Shown: positions 52,203 to 59,464 of the stretch, piece after piece
Layout: each line of letters begins with the position of its first letter
Position numbering within the stretch: the stretch's first letter is position 1
Assembly (NCBI RefSeq): GCF_021083185.1
Contig: NZ_JAIGQB010000006.1
Location: 124,001-188,000 of the forward strand
Direction of reading: 5' to 3'
DNA length: 64,000 bases
Source of the DNA: Nocardioides furvisabuli
Lineage (GTDB): Bacteria > Actinomycetota > Actinomycetes > Propionibacteriales > Nocardioidaceae
Program-made: the position numbers and the translations under genes
Notes under the pieces: generated by a model
What the model was told of the DNA's origin: nothing
Databases searched by the model: none
What the model saw: the letters and a program-made list of their open reading frames with translations, nothing else

Positions 52203-55200
52203 GCACACCGGTCCGGTCGGGACCGGCTGCGTCGAGGTGGACCACCCGGTCCATCGCCTCGAGGCCGATCGTGCCGTGCGTGATCCACACGACCGAGCGC
52301 CCCGGACGGCCGGCCGCGTCGAGGATCTGAGCCGCGACGGCCCGCGCCGTGGCGGCGTCGAGGTGGGCGGTGGGCTCGTCGAGCACCAGGACCGGGGCGT
52401 CGGCCAGCAGCGCCCTTGCCATCGCCAGGCGGGCGCGCTCGCCACCCGAGACCTCACGCGACCCGGCGCCGACGTGGGTGTGGATGCCGTCGGGCAGGCC
52501 GTCGACCCACGCGCCCAGCCAGGCGTGGTCCAGTGCGTCGCGCACGTGCTCGTCGCTCGCACGCGGTCGTGCCAGCCGCACGTTCTCTGCGACGGAGGAG
52601 GCGAAGACGTGCGGATCGTCGTCGACGAGGCCCACCGTGCGGCGTACGTCGTCCAGCGCCAGCCGGCGCAGGTCCGTGCCGCCGAGCAGGGCCACGCCCG
52701 ACACGGGGTCGATGAAGCGCACCAGTGTGGCGGCCAGGGTCGACTTGCCCGAGCCCGAAGGGCCGGTGATCCCGAGGCGCTCGCCCGGGCGGAGGTCCAG
52801 GCTGTCGAGCGCCAGGACGGGCCGCTGGGTCCAGCCGAGTTCCGCGTCGCGGAGGGCGAGCGCGTGGCAGTGCGGAGGCGCCTCAGGGGACTGCGGATCG
52901 CTGACCGCCGGGGTGGTGGCCGCGAGCCGGTCGAGGCGCTCGCGGGCGGCGCCGGCGCGCACCGACAGCGCGCCCGCGTCGGCGAGACCGCCGGTCACGT
53001 CGGCGAGTGCCAGGGGGACCAGCAGCAGCAGCGCGAGGAGCGCCGGGGAGACGTGGGCGGTCGTCACGGTCGCGGCGACGAGCACCACGCCCAGGCCGGT
53101 GCCCGCGGTGGCGAGGGCGGAGGCAGCGGCGACGGCGCGCGCGGAGCGGCGTACGGCTACGGCGAGAGTGGTTCCTTGTTGCTGCACCGCGGCCAGCGCT
53201 CGCGGTGTAGCGGCCCACTGCTCCAGCTCGCGCAGGCCGTCAGCGACCTCCTCGACGCCTGTGCCGAGGGCTGCGCGCGCGGCGAGGAGGTCCGGCTCGA
53301 CGGCCGACACCCCGCGACGGGCCAGTGTGAAGGCAAGCCCACCGGTGGCACATACGCCGAGCACGACCAGGCCGCCGGCCGGGACGACCAGCCAGGTGAG
53401 CAGCGTCGCACCGCAGCCCACCAGCGCGGCCGTGGTGACCGGCTGCCGCACCCGGAGCCGGTCGTCGAGCAGAGCGTCGACGTCGTCGACGACGCGGGTG
53501 AGGAGATCGCCGCGCCGGGGGCCGGGGCGTCCGGGCACGAGCGGGACGAGGTCGGCGTAGACCTGCGCCCGGCGGTCGGCGAGCTCTCGCAGCACGACGT
53601 CGTGGCTCAGCACCCGCTCGACGTGGCGCAGCACCGGGCGCGCCAGCCCGAAGAGGCGTACGCCGACGATCGCGACCATCAGGTAGAGCACGGGCGGTTG
53701 CTCGCTGGCGCGGGTGATGAGCCAGCCTGCGGTCGCCGTGAGCGCGACGCCGGAAGCGGTCGACAGCGATCCGAGCAGCGTCGCGGTGCGCAGGCCCCAG
53801 CGGGGGTGGGGGTCGTCCTCAGGTGCGGGGACGGTGGCCGAAGTCGCCGGGGCGTGGCGGCACAGGACAGGGGTTGCGGCCGTTTCGGAGCGGTGTGCCG
53901 CCAGGGTCGGGCGTCCGCTGTCGTGTGCCGCCACCTCCGGCGGGGCAGCGGGGGCCAGCTCCAGCACCCGGTCCGCGGCGGCAAGCACGGCAGGACGGTG
54001 GGCGACGACGAGGACCAGGCTGGTGTGGGCTAGCACGGTCATCGTGTCGAGCAGCACCTGCTCGGTCTCGTCGTCGAGGTGCGCACTCGGCTCGTCGAGG
54101 AGCACGACGGGTCGGGCGGCCAGCACGACGCGCGCGAGCGAGACGCGGGCCCGCTGGCCGGCGGAGAGGCCGGCGCCGTCCTCGCCGAGGGGCGCGTCCA
54201 GGCCCTCCGGGAGGGCGCGCACCACGTCCGTCAGGCCGACCGCGGCCAGTGCGGACCACACCTCGTCGTCGCCGGTGCCGGGGCGCCCGAGGCGGACGTT
54301 GGCGGCGATCGTGTCGGCGAGCAGCCACGGCCGCTGCGGCGCCCAGGCGACTTGGTCACGCCACCACGCGGGGTCGGTCCGCGGCAGGGGGGTGCCGCCC
54401 ACGACGACGTCCCCGTCGCGGGGCGCGAGTTCGCCGCGCAGCGTCGCGAGCAAGGTCGACTTGCCGCAGCCGGATGGCCCCGCGATCGCGACGAGCCCGC
54501 GCTCGGGCAGGTCGAGGTCGAGGGGTGCGGTCAGGGGCGTGTCGTGGCCGACGACGAGCCCGTGCAGGCCCAGTGTCGCGCGTGCCGGGCGCTCTGTCCC
54601 GAGAGGCCGTGAGGCGGCCCGGGCCAGCAGGGCGTCGGCCTCGGCCAGTGCAGCGGTGCCCTCGGCGGCGGCGTGGAACTCTGCGCCCACGCGGCGCAGC
54701 GGCCAGTAGGCCTCCGGCGCCAGCAGCAGCACGGTGAGGGCAACGCGGAAGTCGACCGACCCCGACGCCAGCCGGAGCCCGACGGTCACCGCCACCAGCG
54801 CGACGGACAGCGTGGCGACCAGCTCGAGGACGGACGAGGAGGCGAAGGCGAGCTTGAGCGTGTCGACGGTCGCCCGGCGGTAGCGATGGGTGACCGAGCG
54901 GATGGTCGCCACCTGGGCGTCGGCCCGCCGGTGAGCCACAAGCGTCGGCAGGCCCCGCACCACGTCGAGGAAGTGGCCCGACAGCGCCTCCATCGCGCGC
55001 CACTGCGTCCGCGCCCGGTCGCGGGTCGTCAGGCCCACCAGGACCGCGAAGACCGGCACCAGCGGCAGGGTCAGCGCGACGACCAGTCCCGACAGCGGGT
55101 CGAGCCAGGTGATCGCGACGAGGGTGAGGACGGGCAGGACGGCGGCGGGCACCAGCGCCGGGAGGTAGCGGGTGACGTAGGGCTCGACCCCGGCCACCCC

Positions 55201-55542
55201 GCGGGTCGCGAGCACCGACAGGCGGGCGGGCGCGACGTCCGCGGTGCGGCGTACGGCGTCGAGGAGCCGCAGGCGCAGCGCGCCGGACACCTCGCCGGCC
55301 GCGCGTGCTGCCGCCAGCTGGCCGGCGTACGCCGTCGCGGTGCGGAGCAGCACGAGCCCGACCAGCCACCACGCGGCGTTCGTCCAGTCGCTCCCGCTGA
55401 CCGCTGCCACGACCAGGGCGCCGAGCGCGAACGCCTGCGCCACCGTCGCCAGGCCGCCGAGCACACCGCTCGCGACCACGATCGTGAGCGCTCCGCGCGC
55501 GGGTCGCAGGTGGGTGCGGACGGCCGCGTCGAGCGGCCTCAC
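52165..55542 (-). CDS. cydDC: Fused CydDC-type ABC transporter for cytochrome bd assembly
   Basis: 1125 residues from a GTG at 55542 whose GTGA overlaps the cydB stop. Halves: CydD TMD, NBD (Walker A GPSGCGKST near 357, signature LSAGQ, Walker B VVLLDEPSAHLD, H-loop VVAHR); then CydC TMD, NBD (GPSGSGKST near 929, signature VSGGERARLAMAR, VLVLDEPTAHLD, H-loop ITHG). Both ATP sites look active. CydDC exports reduced thiols/glutathione-like compounds and handles haem, needed for bd oxidase maturation. The fused form is known from streptomycetes and relatives. Confidence 0.93.
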   Translation of the reverse strand: MRPLDAAVRTHLRPARGALTIVVASGVLGGLATVAQAFALGALVVAAVSGSDWTNAAWWLVGLVLLRTATAYAGQLAAARAAGEVSGALRLRLLDAVRRTADVAPARLSVLATRGVAGVEPYVTRYLPALVPAAVLPVLTLVAITWLDPLSGLVVALTLPLVPVFAVLVGLTTRDRARTQWRAMEALSGHFLDVVRGLPTLVAHRRADAQVATIRSVTHRYRRATVDTLKLAFASSSVLELVATLSVALVAVTVGLRLASGSVDFRVALTVLLLAPEAYWPLRRVGAEFHAAAEGTAALAEADALLARAASRPLGTERPARATLGLHGLVVGHDTPLTAPLDLDLPERGLVAIAGPSGCGKSTLLATLRGELAPRDGDVVVGGTPLPRTDPAWWRDQVAWAPQRPWLLADTIAANVRLGRPGTGDDEVWSALAAVGLTDVVRALPEGLDAPLGEDGAGLSAGQRARVSLARVVLAARPVVLLDEPSAHLDDETEQVLLDTMTVLAHTSLVLVVAHRPAVLAAADRVLELAPAAPPEVAAHDSGRPTLAAHRSETAATPVLCRHAPATSATVPAPEDDPHPRWGLRTATLLGSLSTASGVALTATAGWLITRASEQPPVLYLMVAIVGVRLFGLARPVLRHVERVLSHDVVLRELADRRAQVYADLVPLVPGRPGPRRGDLLTRVVDDVDALLDDRLRVRQPVTTAALVGCGATLLTWLVVPAGGLVVLGVCATGGLAFTLARRGVSAVEPDLLAARAALGTGVEEVADGLRELEQWAATPRALAAVQQQGTTLAVAVRRSARAVAAASALATAGTGLGVVLVAATVTTAHVSPALLALLLLVPLALADVTGGLADAGALSVRAGAARERLDRLAATTPAVSDPQSPEAPPHCHALALRDAELGWTQRPVLALDSLDLRPGERLGITGPSGSGKSTLAATLVRFIDPVSGVALLGGTDLRRLALDDVRRTVGLVDDDPHVFASSVAENVRLARPRASDEHVRDALDHAWLGAWVDGLPDGIHTHVGAGSREVSGGERARLAMARALLADAPVLVLDEPTAHLDAATARAVAAQILDAAGRPGRSVVWITHGTIGLEAMDRVVHLDAAGPDRTGVLSPALAGSAAAG

Positions 55543-56567
55543 GACGCGGTGTCGCTCGAGCCGGCGAGGACGGCCGTGGGGATGTGCCGCACCGAGATGC
55601 GCTTGCGGAAGACCCAGTAGGTCCACGCCTGGTAGCCCAGGACGATCGGGGTGAAGATCACCGCGACCCACGTCATCACCTTCAGCGTGTACGTCGTCGC
55701 CGCCGCGTTGGCCGTGGTGAGCGAGTACGCCGGGTCGGTGTTCGACGGCATCACGTCGGGGAACAGGCCCAGGAACAGGCCGACGACGGCCAGCGCGATC
55801 GTGACGAAGGTGCCCACGAAGGCCCAGCCCTCGCGCCCGGCGCGGGCCGAGACGAGCCCGGCCACCAGCGAGGCGGCGGCTGCGGCGAAGACGACCGCGG
55901 TGAGGGCGGTGCCGGTCTTGAGCTGCGTCCACACGAGGAAGACCACCGCGAGGACCGCGGCGACACCGCCGATGCGCACGGCGAGGTCGCGGGCCCGGCG
56001 GCGGATCTCGCCGTCGGTCTTGAGCGCGACGAACATCGCCCCGTGGGTGGCGAAGAGGGTGAGGGTCACCAGTCCGCCGAGCAGGCCGAAGGGGTTGAGG
56101 AGGGTGAAGAGACTGCCGGTGAACTCCTTGTCGGCGTCGATCGGCACCCCCGCGACGATGTTCGCGAATGCGACGCCCCACAGCAGCGACGGCACGAAGG
56201 AGCCGATGATGAGCGCGAGGTCCCACCGGCCCTTCCACTCGGTCTCCTCGCGCTTGTGGCGGTACTCGAAGGAGAGCCCGCGCACGATGAGGGCGACCAG
56301 GATGAGCAGGAGCGGCAGGTAGAACCCGCTGAAGAGGGTGGCGTACCACTCCGGGAAGGCGGCGAAGGTGGCACCGCCCGCGACCAGGACCCACACCTCG
56401 TTGCCGTCCCAGACTGGACCGACGGTGTTGATCATGACGCGGCGCTCGGTGTCGTCGCGGGCCAGCACAGGCAGCAGCATCCCGACGCCGAAGTCGAACC
56501 CCTCCAGGCAGAAGTAGCCGACCCACAGCACGGCGATGAGGGCGAACCAGACGGTGGTCAGTTCCAT
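55539..56567 (-). CDS. cydB: Cytochrome bd ubiquinol/menaquinol oxidase subunit II
   Basis: 342 residues with about eight membrane spans. Marks: VGYFCLEGFDFGVGMLLPVL, NTVGPVWDGNEVWVLVAGGA, FAAFPEWYATLFSGFYLPL. Subunit II stabilises the haem site in CydA. It lies 31 bp after cydA and overlaps cydDC by four bases, so cydA-cydB-cydDC is a single unit. Confidence 0.95.
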   Translation of the reverse strand: MELTTVWFALIAVLWVGYFCLEGFDFGVGMLLPVLARDDTERRVMINTVGPVWDGNEVWVLVAGGATFAAFPEWYATLFSGFYLPLLLILVALIVRGLSFEYRHKREETEWKGRWDLALIIGSFVPSLLWGVAFANIVAGVPIDADKEFTGSLFTLLNPFGLLGGLVTLTLFATHGAMFVALKTDGEIRRRARDLAVRIGGVAAVLAVVFLVWTQLKTGTALTAVVFAAAAASLVAGLVSARAGREGWAFVGTFVTIALAVVGLFLGLFPDVMPSNTDPAYSLTTANAAATTYTLKVMTWVAVIFTPIVLGYQAWTYWVFRKRISVRHIPTAVLAGSSDTAS

Positions 56568-56598
56568 GGTGATCTCTCTGTCGTGACGTCGTCGGTGG

Positions 56599-58044
56599 TC
56601 AGTAGGCGAAGGTGAGCGGCTTGTCCTCGTCGGAGCCGCCGACCTTGACCCGGGGCGGCTCCAGATAGGGGTCCGCGCCCTTCTTGACGTAGGTGATGAG
56701 GAGCTTGACCTCGACGACGGCGAGCAGCGCGTAGAGCAGCGTCAGCACGATGAGCGAGGTGGCGGCCTCGAAGACCGAGACGCCGGGGGAGACGCCCGAC
56801 TCGGTGGTCATCAACCCGAAGACCACCCACGGCTGGCGGCCCATCTCGGTGAAGATCCAGCCCCACGAGCTCGCGAGCGTGGTGGCGATGGGCAGGCTGA
56901 TCCCGAGGGCGCCGAGCCAGCGCACTCCCGGCGTACGCCCCGTGCGGGTCAGCCACAGGATGAGCGCCGCGCCGGCGGCCGCGAAGGCGCCGAGGCCCAT
57001 CATGAAGCGGAAGGACCAGTAGGTGACCGGGATGACGGGGGTGTAGTCACCCTCGGTGTAGGCCTTCGACGTGGGGTCCTGGCCGTAGGTCTCGACGTAG
57101 TCCTCGCTCAGCGGGTTGATGCCCTCGACCGTGCCATCGATCGAGCCGGTGCCGAGGAAGGACAGCAGGCAGGGGACCGTGACGGCAAGCTTCTCCTCCT
57201 TGCCGTCGGGCGTGCCGACGGTGAAGACGGAGAACGGCGCGCAGCTCTCGCTGGTCTCGTAGAGGCCCTCGGCGGCCGCCATCTTCATCGGCTGCACCTC
57301 GGTCATCACCTTGCCCTGGAGATCACCCGTGATCGCGACGCCGATGCCGGCGAGCAGCGTGATGACGGCGCCGATGCGGATGGCGCGGTGGTACATCGGG
57401 CGGTCGGCCTCGTGCTTCTTCTTCATGTAGAGGTAGGCGCTCACGCCGAGCAGGAAGGTGCCGGCGGTCATGTAGGCCGCGAGGATCACGTGCGGAAAGG
57501 TCACGACCTGCACCTTGTTGAACATCACCGCCCAGAAGTCGGTCAGCTCCGCGCGACCGGACTCGGCGTTGTAGGTGTAGCCCACCGGATGCTGCATCCA
57601 CGAGTTGGCCGCCAGGATGAACCACGACGACGCCAGCGTGCCGAGGTGCACCAGCCACATGCACCCCGCGTGCAGGCCGCGCGGCAGCTTGTCCCAGCCG
57701 AAGATCCACAGGCCGAGGAAGGTCGACTCCAGGAAGAAGGCCAGGAGGCCCTCGACCGCCAGCGGCGCCCCGAAGACGTCACCGACGAAGCGGGAGTAGT
57801 CCGACCAGTTCATCCCGAACTGGAACTCCTGCACGATGCCGGTCACCACGCCGATGGCGAAGTTGATGAGGAAGAGCTTGGCGAAGAACTTGGTGAGGCG
57901 GAGGTAGTCCTCCTTGCCCGTGCGCACCCACGCGGTCTCGAGCCCGGCGATGACGGCGGTGAGCCCGATCGTCAGCGGCACGAACAGGAAGTGGTAGACG
58001 GTGATGATCCCGAACTGCCACCGGGCGATGTCGAGGACGTCCAT
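56599..58044 (-). CDS. cydA: Cytochrome bd oxidase subunit I
   Basis: 481 residues from the ATG at 58044 (AAGGG seven bases upstream; GTG at 58050 is less well spaced). Haem ligands: His18 (VYHFLFVP), the His in TFPHVILAAY, and Met in FTEMGRQPW. The Q-loop carries GDLQGKVMTEVQPMKMAA with the quinol Lys and Glu, and is short, as in non-E. coli types. CydAB oxidises quinol and reduces oxygen with high affinity, and supports respiration at low oxygen or when bcc-aa3 oxidase is inhibited. Two BlaI-like dyads lie directly upstream. Confidence 0.96.
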   Translation of the reverse strand: MDVLDIARWQFGIITVYHFLFVPLTIGLTAVIAGLETAWVRTGKEDYLRLTKFFAKLFLINFAIGVVTGIVQEFQFGMNWSDYSRFVGDVFGAPLAVEGLLAFFLESTFLGLWIFGWDKLPRGLHAGCMWLVHLGTLASSWFILAANSWMQHPVGYTYNAESGRAELTDFWAVMFNKVQVVTFPHVILAAYMTAGTFLLGVSAYLYMKKKHEADRPMYHRAIRIGAVITLLAGIGVAITGDLQGKVMTEVQPMKMAAAEGLYETSESCAPFSVFTVGTPDGKEEKLAVTVPCLLSFLGTGSIDGTVEGINPLSEDYVETYGQDPTSKAYTEGDYTPVIPVTYWSFRFMMGLGAFAAAGAALILWLTRTGRTPGVRWLGALGISLPIATTLASSWGWIFTEMGRQPWVVFGLMTTESGVSPGVSVFEAATSLIVLTLLYALLAVVEVKLLITYVKKGADPYLEPPRVKVGGSDEDKPLTFAY

Positions 58045-58081
58045 GGGCACACCCTTGCGTTGGTCAGGCGCCGTGGCGCAG

Positions 58082-58123
58082 TACTACGACAGATCGTAGT
58101 AGATACTACGCAATGTCGTACTT
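58082..58123. promoter_or_regulatory. Two tandem BlaI/MecI-like operator dyads between cydA and blaI
   Basis: Site 1 (58082-58101) is a perfect dyad TACTACGA-CAGA-TCGTAGTA. Site 2 (58104-58123), TACTACGC-AATG-TCGTACTT, is an imperfect copy; their centres are 22 bp apart, about two helical turns. The TAC...GTA pattern matches BlaI/MecI operators (TACTACA/TGTAGTA type), and a BlaI-family gene starts 31 bp to the right. The pair covers the likely promoters of both cydA and blaI. Confidence 0.75.
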
Positions 58124-58139
58124 CCTCGGTCAGGGCCCC

Positions 58140-58145
58140 TAGACT
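58140..58145 (+). promoter_or_regulatory. -10 hexamer TAGACT, probable leaderless blaI
   Basis: TAGACT ends eight bases before the ATG at 58154, with no Shine-Dalgarno; operator site 2 lies at the -35 position, suited to repression. Confidence 0.5.
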
Positions 58146-58153
58146 CCTGTTCC

Positions 58154-58516
58154 ATGAGTCCAAGGTCCCGGATGGGAGAGCTCGAGCAGGCCGTCCTCGA
58201 CGCCCTGTGGGACGCTGATGGCCCGTCCAGCGGGCGAGAGGTGCACGCTTGTCTCGAGGGGCGCGACCTCGCCTACACGACCGTGATGACCGTGCTCGAC
58301 CGCCTCGTCGCCAAGGACGTCGTGGTCCGCGAGCGCGACGGCCGCGCCTTTCGCTACGCGCCGCGCCTGGGCCGCGCCGCGATGACCGCCGAGCTGATGC
58401 GCGAGGCGCTCGAGGCGACCGGCGCCGACCGCGACCAGGCCCTCGTCTCCTTCGTGGGCGAGGCCAGCGCCGAGGACCTCGCGGCGCTGCGCCGCGCCCT
58501 CGCCGACCTCACCTGA
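58154..58516 (+). CDS. blaI: BlaI/MecI-family transcriptional repressor
   Basis: 120 residues. Winged-helix BlaI pattern: MGELEQAVLDALWDADGPSS, the recognition helix in DLAYTTVMTVLDRLVAKDVV, and the wing RERDGRAFRYAPR. C-terminal dimerisation helices follow (MREALEATGADRDQALVSFV). BlaI proteins hold target promoters shut until a partner BlaR1-type protease cleaves them. Here the partner is the next gene (13-bp gap) and the divergent neighbour is cydA, with operator dyads between. No beta-lactamase gene is in the window. Confidence 0.93.
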   Translation: MSPRSRMGELEQAVLDALWDADGPSSGREVHACLEGRDLAYTTVMTVLDRLVAKDVVVRERDGRAFRYAPRLGRAAMTAELMREALEATGADRDQALVSFVGEASAEDLAALRRALADLT

Positions 58517-58529
58517 CCGGGGCTCGCGC

Positions 58530-59393
58530 GTGCTGACCCCGCTCGTGCTGGGGGCGCTCGCCGTGGCGCTCGCCGGTCCGCTGCCGAGGGCCCTGTCGCG
58601 CTGGACGGGCCTGAGGCGTACGCCTTCCGCGGCGATGCTGCTGTGGCAGAGCACCGCCCTGGCCGCGGTCCTCGCCGCGCTCGGGGCCGGGCTCTCCCTG
58701 GCCACCGACCGCCTCTGGCTGGCGCCCGTCGCCGTGGGTGACGTCGTCGTGGCGGCGCTCGCCGGTCTGGTGACGGTCGTGGTCGCGGCGCGGCTGCTGC
58801 TCAGCGGCCACCGCACCGGCACCGCCCTGCGCCGGATGCGTCGTGCGCACCGTGCGCGGGTCGACCTGGTGGCGCGCACGGACGGGGGGGTGTCGGTGCT
58901 CGAGCACGACCTCCCGGTCGCCTACTGCGTGCCGGGCATGACCGGATCGCGGATCGTCGTGTCCCGCCCGACCCTGACTCGCCTCGCGCCCGAGGAGCTG
59001 GCAGCAGTCCTCGAGCACGAGCGCTCGCACCTGCGTGCGCGCCACGACCTCGTCCTCGAGGCCTTCGCCGTGCTGCACCGCGCCTTCCCTCGCTGGGTGG
59101 CCAGCGGGTCGGCGCGCCGCGAGGTCGAGGTGCTCGTGGAGGTGCTGGCCGACCGGGCCGCCTGCCGCACCGGTGATCGCCGCGCGCTGGTGTCGGCGCT
59201 GCTCGAGCTGGCCGATTCCCCGGCTCCCGCCGGGGCGCTGGGGTCGGCCGGCTCGCTCGCGGCCCGGGTGGAGGTCCTGCGTGACACGCGCCCCCACCGG
59301 GCGCAGGCCCTGCTGGTGCTGGCGCTCGCCGCCGCGATCCTCGCGCTCCCCACGCTGCTGGTCGTGCTGCCCTGGCTGGCGGGGCTGCGCTGA
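58530..59393 (+). CDS. M56-family (BlaR1-like) membrane metallopeptidase, short form
   Basis: 287 residues from a GTG at 58530. Hydrophobic N-terminal spans, then the zinc-peptidase motif LEHERSHLRARHDL (HExxH), and a C-terminal membrane segment (LLVLALAAAILALPTLLVVL). BlaR1 itself carries a C-terminal penicillin-binding sensor domain (about 600 residues in total); it is absent here, so the input signal must differ. A perfect hairpin follows the stop. The likely role is proteolytic removal of BlaI. Confidence 0.9.
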   Translation: MLTPLVLGALAVALAGPLPRALSRWTGLRRTPSAAMLLWQSTALAAVLAALGAGLSLATDRLWLAPVAVGDVVVAALAGLVTVVVAARLLLSGHRTGTALRRMRRAHRARVDLVARTDGGVSVLEHDLPVAYCVPGMTGSRIVVSRPTLTRLAPEELAAVLEHERSHLRARHDLVLEAFAVLHRAFPRWVASGSARREVEVLVEVLADRAACRTGDRRALVSALLELADSPAPAGALGSAGSLAARVEVLRDTRPHRAQALLVLALAAAILALPTLLVVLPWLAGLR

Positions 59394-59406
59394 ATCCAGG
59401 GCGTGC

Positions 59407-59442
59407 AGAGGGCCCCGGTGGATCGCTCCACCGGGGCCCTCT
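59407..59442. terminator. Bidirectional terminator between the M56 gene and the M4 protease
   Basis: A perfect 16-bp stem (59407-59422 with 59427-59442) and a TCGC tetraloop lies between two convergent genes. On the plus strand it is followed by TTCGTGCTG. Confidence 0.8.
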
Positions 59443-59464
59443 TCGTGCTGTCGCTGCCCCAGGG

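Noticed and set aside
58045..58153. Rex binding site before cydA
   Set aside because: No TTGTGAA-N4-TTCACAA-like sequence is present; the dyads there are of the TACTAC/GTAGTA type.
58154..59393. Beta-lactam resistance locus
   Set aside because: No beta-lactamase gene is near the blaI-M56 pair and the peptidase lacks a penicillin-binding domain.
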